64,000 nt of DNA, from positions 1 to 64,000 of the forward strand of contig CAXDRX010000006.1 in NCBI GenBank assembly GCA_963991985.1, in the 5' to 3' direction. The position numbers and the translations under genes were made by a program. The notes below the pieces were generated by a model, which did not search any database, was not told the DNA's origin, and saw only the letters and a list, made by a program, of their open reading frames with translations. Source of the DNA: MED-G17 sp963991985. Lineage in GTDB: Bacteria; Bacteroidota; Bacteroidia; NS11-12g; UBA9320. Below, piece by piece: positions 8,553 to 18,321 of this stretch (position 1 is its first letter; every line of letters begins with the position of its first letter).

Positions 8553-8873
8553 ATGGCAAAAGAATTCACAGAAGCGAATTGGGAACAAGAAGTTCTCAAA
8601 GCAGACAAACCCGTACTTGTAGATTTTTGGGCAGAATGGTGTGGACCGTGTAGAATGGTTGGCCCTGTTGTTGAAGAAATAGCAAATGAATATGAAGACA
8701 AAGCATTTGTTGGAAAATTGAATGTTGACGAACAACCTGCCATTTCTATGAAATATGGCATTAGAAGCATTCCAACCTTATTGGTTTTCAAAGGGGGCGA
8801 AGTAGTGGAAAAAGTGGTTGGCGCTGTCCCAAAAAATTCCATTACGGAAAAAATAGACAATCAGCTAGGGTAA
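8553..8873 (+). CDS. trxA: Thioredoxin
   Basis: A 106-residue classical thioredoxin with the redox site WCGPC (C30, C33), DFWAEWC before it, LNVDEQP, and the cis-proline loop SIPTLLVFKGG. It reduces cytoplasmic disulfides using electrons from thioredoxin reductase, which is not in the window. Length is normal. Spacing of 83 bases to arginase upstream and 63 to the DUF58 gene downstream leaves it possibly monocistronic. A weak hairpin at 8487-8499 (GAAGG-AAA-CCTTC) precedes it without a T-run. Confidence 0.95.
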   Translation: MAKEFTEANWEQEVLKADKPVLVDFWAEWCGPCRMVGPVVEEIANEYEDKAFVGKLNVDEQPAISMKYGIRSIPTLLVFKGGEVVEKVVGAVPKNSITEKIDNQLG

Positions 8874-8936
8874 GCGTTTTTAACAAATTTCATTTTATAG
8901 TTTTGAGCGCTCTCCAGTTTGCCAAACCGCCCTTTT

Positions 8937-9842
8937 ATGCCTTTAAGTAGAAAGGATTACAGCGTCTCGAATCGGCTAATGCTTCTCGCAAAACAAGCTG
9001 TAGAAGGGTTTATCAGCGGTCTTCACAAAAGTCCTTACCAAGGTTTCTCCGTTGAGTTCTCAGAGCATAGGGCATACAATATTGGTGAGTCTGTAAAGCA
9101 TATTGACTGGAGACTTTATGCTAGAACAGATAAACTTTTTAGTAAGAAATATGAAGAGGAAACCAATCTCCGAGCGCTGATTGTCTTAGACAATTCTTCT
9201 TCTATGTATTATCCACAAGAAGGCGAAAGCAAGCTGGGTTCGTCAGTGATCTGTGCAGCTGGCTTGTTGTACTTGTTGCAAAAACAACAAGACGCTTTCG
9301 GCCTATGTTTCTTTCATCAAAAAATTGAAAACCAAACCCCCATCAAGTCTTCACCAGAACATCTTTCCTACCTCTTGGAACTTTTGGAGAAAGAGTTCTC
9401 AATTGAAAATAAGCCCTTTTTTAAAACAAATATTCACCATGCTTTACATCAAATTGCAGAAACCACAAGCAAAGGGTCTTTGGTCGTTTTATTTTCTGAT
9501 TTCTTGCAAAATTCTGAGGATGAAATTTTCTCTGCTTTGGGTCATTTGAAGTTCAATCGCCATGAGATTATTGTTTTCCATGTTTTCGATCAACCTACTG
9601 AAAAATCATTTTCCTTCCAGAATCGTCCCTACACATTCGAGGACTTGGAATCGGGAGAGAAAATAAAAGTGGAGCCAGATTCAATAAGAGAAGCGATAGA
9701 ACTTGAAACCGATTTACAACACAGAAATTTAAAAGAAAAATGTGCCAAATTAGGCATAGATTATGTTCCAATAAACCTAGAAAACCCAATCCCTCAGGTC
9801 TTGACTACTTTTTTGCAAAAAAGAACAAAGATAAAGGGCTAA
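8937..9842 (+). CDS. DUF58 domain-containing protein
   Basis: 301 residues from ATG 8937; a TTG six codons earlier (8919) is also in frame. The DUF58 core is clear: SEHRAYNIGESVKHIDWRLYART followed by a von Willebrand A-like domain with a DNSSSM metal-site motif (residues ~94-99) and SLVVLFSDFL. In bacteria DUF58 proteins usually sit beside MoxR AAA+ ATPases and act in envelope-linked chaperone systems; here no MoxR or batABCDE genes are adjacent, which is unusual though stand-alone copies occur. The stop codon interlocks with that of the convergent ABC ATPase (CTAA at 9839-9842). Confidence 0.87.
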   Translation: MPLSRKDYSVSNRLMLLAKQAVEGFISGLHKSPYQGFSVEFSEHRAYNIGESVKHIDWRLYARTDKLFSKKYEEETNLRALIVLDNSSSMYYPQEGESKLGSSVICAAGLLYLLQKQQDAFGLCFFHQKIENQTPIKSSPEHLSYLLELLEKEFSIENKPFFKTNIHHALHQIAETTSKGSLVVLFSDFLQNSEDEIFSALGHLKFNRHEIIVFHVFDQPTEKSFSFQNRPYTFEDLESGEKIKVEPDSIREAIELETDLQHRNLKEKCAKLGIDYVPINLENPIPQVLTTFLQKRTKIKG

Positions 9843-10501
9843 GCTTCTATTTTACCATCTCTGAGACGTATTATCCTATCTGTCTGGCTCGCAATCTCAT
9901 GTTCATGAGTTACAACAATAATGGTTTTCTTGTCTTGATTAATTGTCTTGATTAAATCCATTATTTCTTGGCTAGTCTTAGAGTCTAACGCACCGGTAGG
10001 CTCATCAGCCAAAATTAGTTTAGGAGATGTCGCCAGCGCCCTGGCAATGGCTACCCTTTGTTTTTGCCCTCCCGAAAGTTGACTTGGTAAATGGTGTTGC
10101 CAGTCTAACAGTCCAACTTTTTCTAAAAAATAAATCGCCTTTTCGTTTCTTTCGTTTCGTTTAACTCCCTGATAATACAAAGGCAAAGCCACATTTTCCA
10201 GAGCATTTTTAAATTGAATGAGGTTAAAAGATTGAAAAACAAAACCAATACTCTTGCTTCGTAATTTGGCTGCCCTTGTTTCATTTAAGGTTTCAATCAG
10301 TTTATCGTCAAGATAATAGGAGCCTTTGTCATAATCATCCAAAAGACCTAAAATATTGAGCAAAGTGGATTTTCCAGAACCCGAAGAACCCATAATAGAA
10401 ACCAACTCTCCTTCATCAACTTGCATATCAATACCCTTTAGTACTTTCAACCTCCTTCCACTTATTTGGTAAGATTTTTCTATTCCTTCCAACTTCAGCA
10501 T
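9839..10501 (-). CDS. ABC transporter ATP-binding protein, MacB/LolD-like
   Basis: A 220-residue ATPase with Walker A GSSGSGKS at 38-45, signature LSGGQKQRVAIARAL from 142, Walker B LILADEPTGALD from 162, and the H-loop VTHEHEIA. The IGFVFQSFNLI Q-loop is typical of the MacB/LolD/FtsE mechanotransmission subgroup that powers export or lipoprotein release rather than import. No permease is next to it. It is the last gene of CPBP-recG-ABC, starting 2 bases after recG ends. Confidence 0.87.
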   Translation of the reverse strand: MLKLEGIEKSYQISGRRLKVLKGIDMQVDEGELVSIMGSSGSGKSTLLNILGLLDDYDKGSYYLDDKLIETLNETRAAKLRSKSIGFVFQSFNLIQFKNALENVALPLYYQGVKRNERNEKAIYFLEKVGLLDWQHHLPSQLSGGQKQRVAIARALATSPKLILADEPTGALDSKTSQEIMDLIKTINQDKKTIIVVTHEHEIASQTDRIIRLRDGKIEA

Positions 10502-10503
10502 TG

Positions 10504-12591
10504 CTATGCGATATTAGACCAATCTTTCAATTTATCTTTTGATTTCAAGTAATTTTTCAAAGGTTTGTTTTCCTGACTATCCAAATTTGGATCTTGAAGA
10601 ATTAATCTTTGCGCAGCTTCTCTGCATTCAATCAGTAGTTGCTCATCTTCAACAATGCTGGTTAGCTTCAGCTCAGGCCCCCCACTCTGTCTTGTTCCAT
10701 CCATTTCTCCAGGTCCACGAAGTTTTAAATCATACTCCGCCAGTTTAAACCCGTCATTGGTATGTACCATGGCTGCCAAACGTTTTTGTGATGTTTCTGA
10801 TATTTTAGTACCTGCCATCATAATACAATAACTTTGGTGCTTTCCTCTCCCTACTCTTCCCCTCAATTGGTGCAGTTGAGACAATCCAAATTTTTCACTA
10901 CTTTCAATTATCATTATGGTTGCATTTGGAACATTCACACCAACCTCAACTACAGTAGTAGCGACCAAAATATGGCTTACACCCTCTTCAAATCTTTTCA
11001 TGGCAGCCCTTTTCTCAGAAGGGGTCATCCCCCCATGAAGCATATCCAATTGATAGGCCGGTCGTTCAAAATATGACACCAATTGGTCAAAACCATGATA
11101 CAAATTTTTATAATTCAATTTGTCGGACGCCTCAATGAGCGGGTAAACAAAGTAGACTTGTCTGCCCTTTTTTATTTCTTCTTTTACAAATTGGTAAACT
11201 CTTAACCTTTCACGTTCGGACCGAACTGCAGTTTTTATCGGTTTTCTTCCCAAGGGCAATTCATTAATCTTAGATACATCCAAGTCGCCATAAAAGCTCA
11301 ATGCCATGGTTCTGGGAATGGGCGTTGCCGTCATGACCAAAAAATGAGGATGTTGATTGCCTTTGTTTAACAATCTAGCCCTTTGAGCTACCCCAAATCT
11401 GTGCTGTTCGTCAATAACAACCAATCCTAGTTTTTTAAATTGGACGTGATTCTCAATCAAAGCATGGGTACCAATAAGGATTTGACAATCACCGTTTTTC
11501 AGTAGCAAATCCAATTTTTTCCTTTCTGAGGTTTTCGTAGACCCCGTGAGTAAACCTATCTTTATCCCCATTGCAAACAGCAAATCTGAGAAAGACTTGT
11601 AATGTTGTTGTGCCAATATTTCCGTTGGTGCCATAATGGCTACTTGACAGCCATTATCAATGGCAATTAAAGCAATAAGAAGGGCAACGATTGTTTTTCC
11701 ACTTCCCACATCTCCCTGTAAGAGTCGGTTCATTTGATGGCCCGATTTCAAATCGAGTTGAATTTCAGCAATTACTTTTTTTTGCGCCTCAGTAAGGTCA
11801 AAGGGCAAAATCTTTTTAAAAAACTCATTAAAATTATGAGCAATTTTTGGCATGAGTATTCCAGGGTAGCTGGTTTTTCTACCTTTTTGAATCAATAAAA
11901 ATCTTAATTGTAAAAAGAACAACTCTTCAAATTTCAACCTGCGAATGGCACGATTGAGCTCGATTTGATTTTTAGGAATATGAATATTTTTAAATGCCAA
12001 GCTTCTAGGAATCAATTCATGCTTTTTGATTAGGGAATCTGGCAAATTTTCAGGAATCCATATGTCTGGATGGTCAAAAAGGTTTTTAAAGAAGTCCCGA
12101 AAAACTTTTTGATCTAGTTTTCTTCTTTTTAGCATCTCCGTTGAAGGATAAACAGCCGCAAAATGTGAGGTCTCACTTTTTCCAGTCCAAAGACTAAGTT
12201 CAGGATGAGAAAAAGAAAATTGGCCTTTAAACCTACTGGGTTTCCCAAACAACAGATACTTACTCCCCTCCTGAAGATTCTTTTGTATCCATTGAATTTG
12301 TTTGAACCAAATCAAATTGACTTGCCCCGTGGAGTCAAAAAATTCGGCAAATAAGTAAGGTTTTCTTGGGTTGCCTAATTTTTTTATTTGTCCAATGGTA
12401 CCAAGCAGTTGGACTTTAGACAATTCATTTTTCACCTCTCTAATGGCTAATATTTTCGTTCTATCTATATATCTCAGCGGGAAATGATAAAGCATATCCT
12501 CGATTGTTTGAAGGCCTAACTCTTTTTTTAAAAACTCAGCTCTTGATTCTCCAATGCCCTTAAGATATCTTATTTCAGAATATAACTTCAA
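10504..12591 (-). CDS. recG: ATP-dependent DNA helicase RecG
   Basis: 695 residues, normal for RecG, which remodels stalled forks and branches Holliday junctions. Seen: N-terminal wedge/OB region (LKGIGESRAEFL at 9-20, QLLGTIGQIKKLG), P-loop GDVGSGKT at 293-300, motif APTEILAQQH, DEQH box at 394-397, MTATPIPRT, and the C-terminal domain with HQLRGRVGRG and DLKLRGPGEMDGTRQSG. Only 1 base separates it from the CPBP gene upstream and 2 bases from the ABC gene downstream. Confidence 0.96.
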   Translation of the reverse strand: MKLYSEIRYLKGIGESRAEFLKKELGLQTIEDMLYHFPLRYIDRTKILAIREVKNELSKVQLLGTIGQIKKLGNPRKPYLFAEFFDSTGQVNLIWFKQIQWIQKNLQEGSKYLLFGKPSRFKGQFSFSHPELSLWTGKSETSHFAAVYPSTEMLKRRKLDQKVFRDFFKNLFDHPDIWIPENLPDSLIKKHELIPRSLAFKNIHIPKNQIELNRAIRRLKFEELFFLQLRFLLIQKGRKTSYPGILMPKIAHNFNEFFKKILPFDLTEAQKKVIAEIQLDLKSGHQMNRLLQGDVGSGKTIVALLIALIAIDNGCQVAIMAPTEILAQQHYKSFSDLLFAMGIKIGLLTGSTKTSERKKLDLLLKNGDCQILIGTHALIENHVQFKKLGLVVIDEQHRFGVAQRARLLNKGNQHPHFLVMTATPIPRTMALSFYGDLDVSKINELPLGRKPIKTAVRSERERLRVYQFVKEEIKKGRQVYFVYPLIEASDKLNYKNLYHGFDQLVSYFERPAYQLDMLHGGMTPSEKRAAMKRFEEGVSHILVATTVVEVGVNVPNATIMIIESSEKFGLSQLHQLRGRVGRGKHQSYCIMMAGTKISETSQKRLAAMVHTNDGFKLAEYDLKLRGPGEMDGTRQSGGPELKLTSIVEDEQLLIECREAAQRLILQDPNLDSQENKPLKNYLKSKDKLKDWSNIA

Positions 12592-12592
12592 C

Positions 12593-13624
12593 TTATTGTT
12601 TTAACCAGGTTGACAAAAATGCGCCAAATTCCATCATCCATGCAATGCCAACATGGACGATAAACCCACCCCAAATGGATTTTCCGTAAAAGGTTATGAC
12701 CCCTAAAATAGTACCTCCAAAAAATGAGCTAATGGCTTCCCCCATTGGCTTTCCAAAGTGAATTACAACATAAAAAGTTGCTGCAGACAAGATGGCATTT
12801 GGGCCTAGTATCCGGATGGCTCCCAAAAGTAAAAACCCTCGAAAAAACAACTCGATACTAAAAAAATCTAGTCCATAGAAAAGTTCATAAACAATAAAAT
12901 ACTTCCAATGTTCTGGATTTTGTATTTGGTAAATGTACAAATATTTTGCCCTAGGATAAGCCCCCAAAAAATCACTTTGTGTAGATGCCAAAAAAATCAA
13001 GGGAAGCATAAATAATAACATAAAAAAGTATGGGGTTAAAGTGAAGTTTTTTGTGGTACAACCGTAAAATGCTTGTTTTTTCCGTTCAAATAGAATCCAA
13101 AAAAGAAAAATTGGAACAACTACAAGCATCAATCTGAAAATTGAGTTTGCGATTCTTGCCCAAAATATTTTATGCAAAGACTCGCCATAGAAAAAGCTAA
13201 GCCAGCCATTAAAGTGGTAGTAGGAGAATCGAATAGAAAAGATAAACGTAGAAAAAAGAATAAAAAAATAAAAAAATCCTTTCCTAAAGTGAGTGAAGTC
13301 TTGACTAAAAAATGACTGGATAATGAAAGGAGTCAAAAAAACAAAAACAAAAAGAATCCAATAGACAAATACAACTTCAGGCTGGGCTCCATAGGTGTGT
13401 CGAATCCATGAAAAAAGGCCTAAACCCCAATTGGCATAAACCAAAATTGCGTTGAACAACAAAATCAACAAAAAGGAAGGCCATCGAAATGAATCTTCAT
13501 GAAAGGCTTTAAAATAGGCTAGGATATTCTTCACGATACAAATTAAAAAGAAACATGTATATATCTTGTGAATCAATATTAAAAGTGGCCATCTACCTTT
13601 GGCGTAATGCCCAAATTTTCGCAT
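12593..13624 (-). CDS. CPBP-family intramembrane protease
   Basis: 343 residues with at least eight hydrophobic segments. The C-terminal third carries CPBP/Abi motifs: ELFFRGFLLLGAIR (Glu and Arg of the EExxxR site, with the first Glu replaced) and FYVVIHFGKPMGEAISSFFGG (FxxxH and downstream conserved residues), then a third helix with HVGIAWMME. Family members are Rce1-type membrane glutamic proteases; the substrate is unknown. The ATG at 13624 overlaps the dnaE start region by 18 bases on the other strand; a GTG around residue 30 (VKNILAYF) is a possible alternative. It heads the CPBP-recG-ABC directon. Confidence 0.75.
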   Translation of the reverse strand: MRKFGHYAKGRWPLLILIHKIYTCFFLICIVKNILAYFKAFHEDSFRWPSFLLILLFNAILVYANWGLGLFSWIRHTYGAQPEVVFVYWILFVFVFLTPFIIQSFFSQDFTHFRKGFFYFFILFSTFIFSIRFSYYHFNGWLSFFYGESLHKIFWARIANSIFRLMLVVVPIFLFWILFERKKQAFYGCTTKNFTLTPYFFMLLFMLPLIFLASTQSDFLGAYPRAKYLYIYQIQNPEHWKYFIVYELFYGLDFFSIELFFRGFLLLGAIRILGPNAILSAATFYVVIHFGKPMGEAISSFFGGTILGVITFYGKSIWGGFIVHVGIAWMMEFGAFLSTWLKQ

Positions 13625-16600
13625 TTACACTGCCATACTCAATTTTCTTTGCTTGACGGTGCTGCAAAAATTCCAGATATGATTGCCAAAGCCAAAGAGG
13701 ATGAGCAGCCTGCTGTTGCAATAACAGATCATGGGAATATGTTTGGGGCTTTTCATTTTGTGAATGAAGCCACAAAAGCAGGTGTAAAACCAATTGTAGG
13801 TTGTGAATTTTATTTGGTAGAAGACAGACACAGGCAACAGTTTAGCAAAGGAGAAAAAGACATAAGATACCATCAACTTCTTTTGGCCAAAAACCAAAAA
13901 GGGTATCAGAATTTGGCTAAGTTATGTTCCTTAGGATACATAGAAGGTCTTTATGGCAAGTTCCCTCGGATAGACAAAAATCTACTTGAAAAATACAAAG
14001 ATGGCTTAATCGCAACTTCATGTTGCATTGGTGCAGAAATTCCACAGACCATCCTATCCAAAGGAACAAAAGAAGCCGAACAAAAACTTAAATGGTGGAT
14101 AGACCAGTTTGGCGATGATTACTACATTGAATTGCAGAGACATGACCTAAAAAACATTGATCAATCGGGCATGAGCCAAGAAGATGTCAATCAAGTACTT
14201 ATAGATTTTGCCAAACAATACCAACTGAAAATAATCGCCACCAACGACAGTCATTACATTGAAGAAGAGGATTTCAATGCACATGATATTCTCCTTTGCA
14301 TCAATACCGGAGATTTTAAAGAAACGCCCATTGGACAGGGAAAAGGTTATCGGTTTGGCTTCCCAAACAATCAATTCTTTTTCAAAACAACGGAACAAAT
14401 GATGAAGCTTTTTCATGATTTGCCCGAAGCCATAGACAATACAAACCTTCTTGTAGACAAGATTGAAGCCCCAAAAATCAAGAGAGATATTCTCATGCCC
14501 AATTTTGCCCTCCCCAATAATTTTAAAAGCCAAGATGAATACCTCAGACATTTGGTATACCAAGGGGCAAAAAAAAGATATGGAGAAATAACCGAGACAA
14601 TCAGAGAACGAATTGATTTTGAATTGGCAACGATTTCAGATTCAGGATATCCTGGTTATTTTTTGATTGTTCAGGATTTCACTTCCGCTGCAAGAAAATT
14701 AAATGTTTCTGTTGGGCCAGGAAGGGGATCTGCAGCAGGCTCCGTTGTCTCCTATTGCACGGGAATCACCAATGTGGATCCCATCAAATATAATCTTCTT
14801 TTTGAACGATTTTTAAACCCCGAGAGAGTCAGTATGCCAGATATTGATATAGACTTTGATGATCGAGGTCGAGAAAAAGTAATTGATTACGTGATCGACA
14901 AATATGGCAAAAATTGTGTCTCTCAAATCATTACGTATGGTTCTATGGCTGCAAAATCTTCTATTCGAGACGTTGGAAGGGTTTTGCAACTTCCATTGGA
15001 CAAAACAGGCGAAATAGCCAAATTAATTCCCGAAGGAGGCAACCTAAACAAAATTTTTGCCTTAGATGAGAAAGGATTAAAGGAAAAATTCAAGGGCGAT
15101 GATTTTGAAAACATTAAAAAAATCAAAGCCTTTGCCAACTCAAAAAAATTGGAAAGCCAAGTGATAAAAGATGCACTAAAACTCGAGGGTTCTGTAAGGA
15201 ATACGGGGGTGCATGCCTGTGGCGTCATCATCACTCCCGACGACATAACCAACCACATACCGGTGGCAAGAGCAAAAGGAACAGAACTCCTGATTACGCA
15301 ATACGACAATGACTTGGTGGAAGATGCAGGCTTATTGAAAATGGATTTTTTAGGACTCAAAACACTCACCATTATTAAGGATTGTATCGCACTTATTGAA
15401 AAAAGACACAACATCGTCATCAATCCTGATGAAATATCCCTGGAGGACGAAAAAGCTTATAAAATTTTTCAAAAAGGACTAACCAACGGAATTTTTCAAT
15501 TTGAATCCGACGGCATGAAGGCGCACTTAAAATCTCTTAGACCATCCCAATTTAACGACATCATTGCAATGGCAGCCCTGTACCGTCCTGGTCCGATGGA
15601 ATATATTCCTACCTACATCAAAAGAAAACATGGCAAAGAATCTGTCCACTATGACCACCCAGACATGGCAGAATATTTAGAAGAAACTTATGGGATAACC
15701 GTTTACCAAGAACAGGTGATGTTGTTGTCACAAAAGTTGGCAAGCTTCTCAAAGGGTCAAGCAGACAAACTTCGGAAGGCTATGGGTAAAAAGAAAAAGG
15801 ATCAAATTGATGCGATGAAACCTCTGTTTATGGAAAATTCTGCCCAAAACGGATATGAGCCAAAAACCATGGAAAAAGTTTGGAGCGATTGGGAAGCTTT
15901 TGCCTCGTATGCATTTAACAAAAGTCATTCCACATGCTATGCGCTAGTTGCTTTTCAGACTGCTTTTCTTAAAGGGAATTATACCGCCGAATTTATGGCT
16001 AGTTTGCTCACACACAATATGAACAATATGGACAAAATGAGCAAATACATCGAAGAATGTAAATTTTTCAACATAAAAGTTTTGGGTCCCGATGTGAACG
16101 AATCAGACGCTCAGTTTTCAGTAAATGTCCAAGGTCAAATTCGATTTGGCTTAGAAGCAATTAAAGGTGTAGGAAGCGCGGCAGTGGAAAAACTTATCTC
16201 AGAGAGACAAATAAATGGAACCTTTGGCTCCATTTTTGATTTAACATCCCGCGTAGATTTGCGAGCGGTCAACAAAAAAACTTTGATGTCATTGGCCACC
16301 GCAGGCTGCTTCGATAATTTTGAAAATACGCACCGAGCACAATACATAGCTGAGGAGAAAATGGAAGATACAGGCGTCGAATTGGCTGTAAAATTTGGTT
16401 CAAAAATCCAATTGGAGTCACAAAAAAACCAAAACAGCCTTTTTGGAGATAGCACTTTGGTGCAACTCTCTATCCCCAAACTTCCCGAATGCGAGGAACT
16501 TACAATGATTCAGAAATTAAATCTTGAAAAAGAAATCATTGGAATGTATATCTCCGGACACCCCTTGGCTCAATTCAAAAACCAAATAAAATTCTTTTGT

Positions 16601-17176
16601 AATGCGCAGCTAAGCTTACTGGAAGAACCAACAGAAAAAATGCTCAATAAGGATTATATTGTTTCAGGTGTAGTTACCAAATTTCAGGAAGGTTTAAGCC
16701 GAAAAGGAGACAAATATTGTCATGTAGAATTGGAAGATTTTAAGAGCAGTTTCTCTTTTCGTTTGTACTCAGACGATTATGCAAAATTCAGTCATTACCT
16801 TAAGGAAGGTGATCGAGTTGCCATCAAAATGCAACTCAAAAAATATTATTCGAACGATCGGTTTTTTTGGAAAACAATAGATGTTGTCTACCTAAACGAT
16901 GTGTTCCAAAAGTTTCTTAAAAAAGTAGAGCTAAAACTACCCGTTGAAACTGTCTCTCAAGATTTGGTGGAGCAACTGGAAAAACTGCATTCCTCAGATG
17001 GACAAGTAGCCTTGGAAATTCAATTGTGGCAAAATCGAATCGACAATGAAAGCAAAAAGCAATTCAAACAAGATGTTTGTTTTAAAAGCGAAAAAATCAA
17101 ATTAAGCAATCATGAGTTGGAGTGGATGGACAACTTGGATGCCATGGCTTTGTCCTATAAATTGTCTAGAAACTAG
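13607..17176 (+). CDS. dnaE: DNA polymerase III subunit alpha
   Basis: A 1189-residue replicative polymerase catalytic subunit. Seen: PHP domain at the very start (HLHCHTQFSLLDGAAKI), the catalytic PDIDIDFDDRGR motif at about 411-421, VGPGRGSAAGS shortly before it, GVHACGVIIT, FQFESDGM, AALYRPGPM, and the fingers/helix-hairpin segment ending in SHSTCYALVAFQTAFLK. The C-terminal OB-fold region follows SGVVTKFQEGLSRKGDKY. The first His residues of the PHP site (HLHCH) are retained, so a proofreading-type PHP activity cannot be excluded. The start overlaps the divergent CPBP gene; the stop lies 3 bases from the convergent dehydrogenase gene. Confidence 0.97.
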   Translation: MPKFSHLHCHTQFSLLDGAAKIPDMIAKAKEDEQPAVAITDHGNMFGAFHFVNEATKAGVKPIVGCEFYLVEDRHRQQFSKGEKDIRYHQLLLAKNQKGYQNLAKLCSLGYIEGLYGKFPRIDKNLLEKYKDGLIATSCCIGAEIPQTILSKGTKEAEQKLKWWIDQFGDDYYIELQRHDLKNIDQSGMSQEDVNQVLIDFAKQYQLKIIATNDSHYIEEEDFNAHDILLCINTGDFKETPIGQGKGYRFGFPNNQFFFKTTEQMMKLFHDLPEAIDNTNLLVDKIEAPKIKRDILMPNFALPNNFKSQDEYLRHLVYQGAKKRYGEITETIRERIDFELATISDSGYPGYFLIVQDFTSAARKLNVSVGPGRGSAAGSVVSYCTGITNVDPIKYNLLFERFLNPERVSMPDIDIDFDDRGREKVIDYVIDKYGKNCVSQIITYGSMAAKSSIRDVGRVLQLPLDKTGEIAKLIPEGGNLNKIFALDEKGLKEKFKGDDFENIKKIKAFANSKKLESQVIKDALKLEGSVRNTGVHACGVIITPDDITNHIPVARAKGTELLITQYDNDLVEDAGLLKMDFLGLKTLTIIKDCIALIEKRHNIVINPDEISLEDEKAYKIFQKGLTNGIFQFESDGMKAHLKSLRPSQFNDIIAMAALYRPGPMEYIPTYIKRKHGKESVHYDHPDMAEYLEETYGITVYQEQVMLLSQKLASFSKGQADKLRKAMGKKKKDQIDAMKPLFMENSAQNGYEPKTMEKVWSDWEAFASYAFNKSHSTCYALVAFQTAFLKGNYTAEFMASLLTHNMNNMDKMSKYIEECKFFNIKVLGPDVNESDAQFSVNVQGQIRFGLEAIKGVGSAAVEKLISERQINGTFGSIFDLTSRVDLRAVNKKTLMSLATAGCFDNFENTHRAQYIAEEKMEDTGVELAVKFGSKIQLESQKNQNSLFGDSTLVQLSIPKLPECEELTMIQKLNLEKEIIGMYISGHPLAQFKNQIKFFCNAQLSLLEEPTEKMLNKDYIVSGVVTKFQEGLSRKGDKYCHVELEDFKSSFSFRLYSDDYAKFSHYLKEGDRVAIKMQLKKYYSNDRFFWKTIDVVYLNDVFQKFLKKVELKLPVETVSQDLVEQLEKLHSSDGQVALEIQLWQNRIDNESKKQFKQDVCFKSEKIKLSNHELEWMDNLDAMALSYKLSRN

Positions 17177-17179
17177 AAC

Positions 17180-17950
17180 CTAGAGCCCTTTGTTCCTCAA
17201 AATTGTGGACGCATTGGGTTGAGCAGTTGGCATGATAACCATATCATTGATGTTCACATGTCTGGGTTGGTTCAAAACCCAGTGCACTGCCTCTGCAATA
17301 TCTTCGGGTAGCAAATTTTCAAAGCCCAAATACACCTGTTCTGCTTTTTTCTTGTCTCCCTCGAATCGAACGATGCTAAATTCCGTGTCTACGGCGCCAG
17401 GATGAATCGCACTAACCTTAATACCTTTCTCGGCCAAATCCATCCGAAAAGACTTTGTCAAAGCATCGACCATATGTTTTGTTCCGCAATAAACATTCCC
17501 ATTTGAATAAACTTCTTTCCCTGCTATAGACCCAATATTTATAATATGGCCATACTTGGGCAGCATTGGAATTACCATTTTACTTGTATACAAAAGACCT
17601 TTGATGTTTGTATTTATCATGCTTTCCCAATGCTCAAGATTTCCTTCTTGTATTGGCCCAAAACCTAAGGCAAGTCCTGCATTGTTTATGAGTATATCTA
17701 TCTTTTTAATTTTTAAAGAATGAAAGTTTTCTTGCACAGCTTCAAAATTTCTGACATCAAAGCACAACGTGGTCACCTCCACATCATAATTCTGAATCAG
17801 AAATTCTTTAATCTCTCGTAACCTTTGCTCACGCCGACCTGTGATAATGAGATGTTGAACGTCATTGGCTAGTATTTTTGCTATCGAATACCCAATACCA
17901 GCAGTTGCTCCTGTGATGAATGCTGTTTTTCCCTTTATACTCTTTTCCAC
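17180..17950 (-). CDS. Short-chain dehydrogenase/reductase (YdfG-like)
   Basis: A classical SDR of about 256 residues from GTG 17950: cofactor motif TGATAGIG at 13-20, RR at 39-40 suggesting NADP preference, NNAG at 89-92, catalytic S141 and YxxxK at 154-158 (YCGTK). The C-terminus (NINDMVIMPTAQ) resembles the YdfG 3-hydroxy acid dehydrogenase group, which oxidises L-allo-threonine or reduces malonic semialdehyde; the substrate here is inferred only. An ATG at 18010 would add 20 hydrophobic residues and overlap the divergent small gene, so I prefer the GTG, preceded by A-rich sequence. Confidence 0.85.
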   Translation of the reverse strand: MEKSIKGKTAFITGATAGIGYSIAKILANDVQHLIITGRREQRLREIKEFLIQNYDVEVTTLCFDVRNFEAVQENFHSLKIKKIDILINNAGLALGFGPIQEGNLEHWESMINTNIKGLLYTSKMVIPMLPKYGHIINIGSIAGKEVYSNGNVYCGTKHMVDALTKSFRMDLAEKGIKVSAIHPGAVDTEFSIVRFEGDKKKAEQVYLGFENLLPEDIAEAVHWVLNQPRHVNINDMVIMPTAQPNASTILRNKGL

Positions 17951-17987
17951 TTTTTTCTTTGGCGAAAGATATAATATATTGCGAAAA

Positions 17988-18260
17988 ATGAATTGGAAAA
18001 TTATAGACAAAATCCTTTTGATCCATCGAGTAAAAGATTTACCTGTATCTTTCGAAGAAGCTTTTGACTATGTCCTATTGGATCATTCGGTTGTGATTTC
18101 CGAAAGCCTTTTTGAAAAATTCCAAGAAAAAACCATTGTATCGATTGGCAAAGGAGATGTCCACGATAAAATTAATTATATCCCAAGCAAAAGAGAGGCA
18201 CTAGATTTTATTGAAATGGATAAAATTGAAAAATTGCTTTTGGACGGAGATTCGGATTAG
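17988..18260 (+). CDS. Uncharacterised acidic protein, 90 aa
   Basis: Not recognised. 90 residues from ATG 17988: MNWKIIDKILLIHRVKDLPV, then a mixed segment with VVISESLFEKFQEKTIVSIGKGDVH and an acidic end (DKIEKLLLDGDSD). No signal peptide, membrane helix or known motif. Divergent from the dehydrogenase by 37 bases and followed after 61 bases by the hydrolase gene on the same strand. The ordered hydrophobic pattern and lack of an opposing better frame suggest a true gene. An upstream in-frame ATG at 17865 lies inside the dehydrogenase and is unlikely. Confidence 0.55.
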   Translation: MNWKIIDKILLIHRVKDLPVSFEEAFDYVLLDHSVVISESLFEKFQEKTIVSIGKGDVHDKINYIPSKREALDFIEMDKIEKLLLDGDSD

Positions 18261-18321
18261 TCAACCAAGGAAAAAGTCAATACAATAAGAAACAATACCA
18301 TATCCCATTCGTTACCTCTAC

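Noticed and set aside
14147..15423. Leftward frames of 138 and 166 codons antisense to dnaE
   Set aside because: They oppose the catalytic region of dnaE, with no domain of their own.
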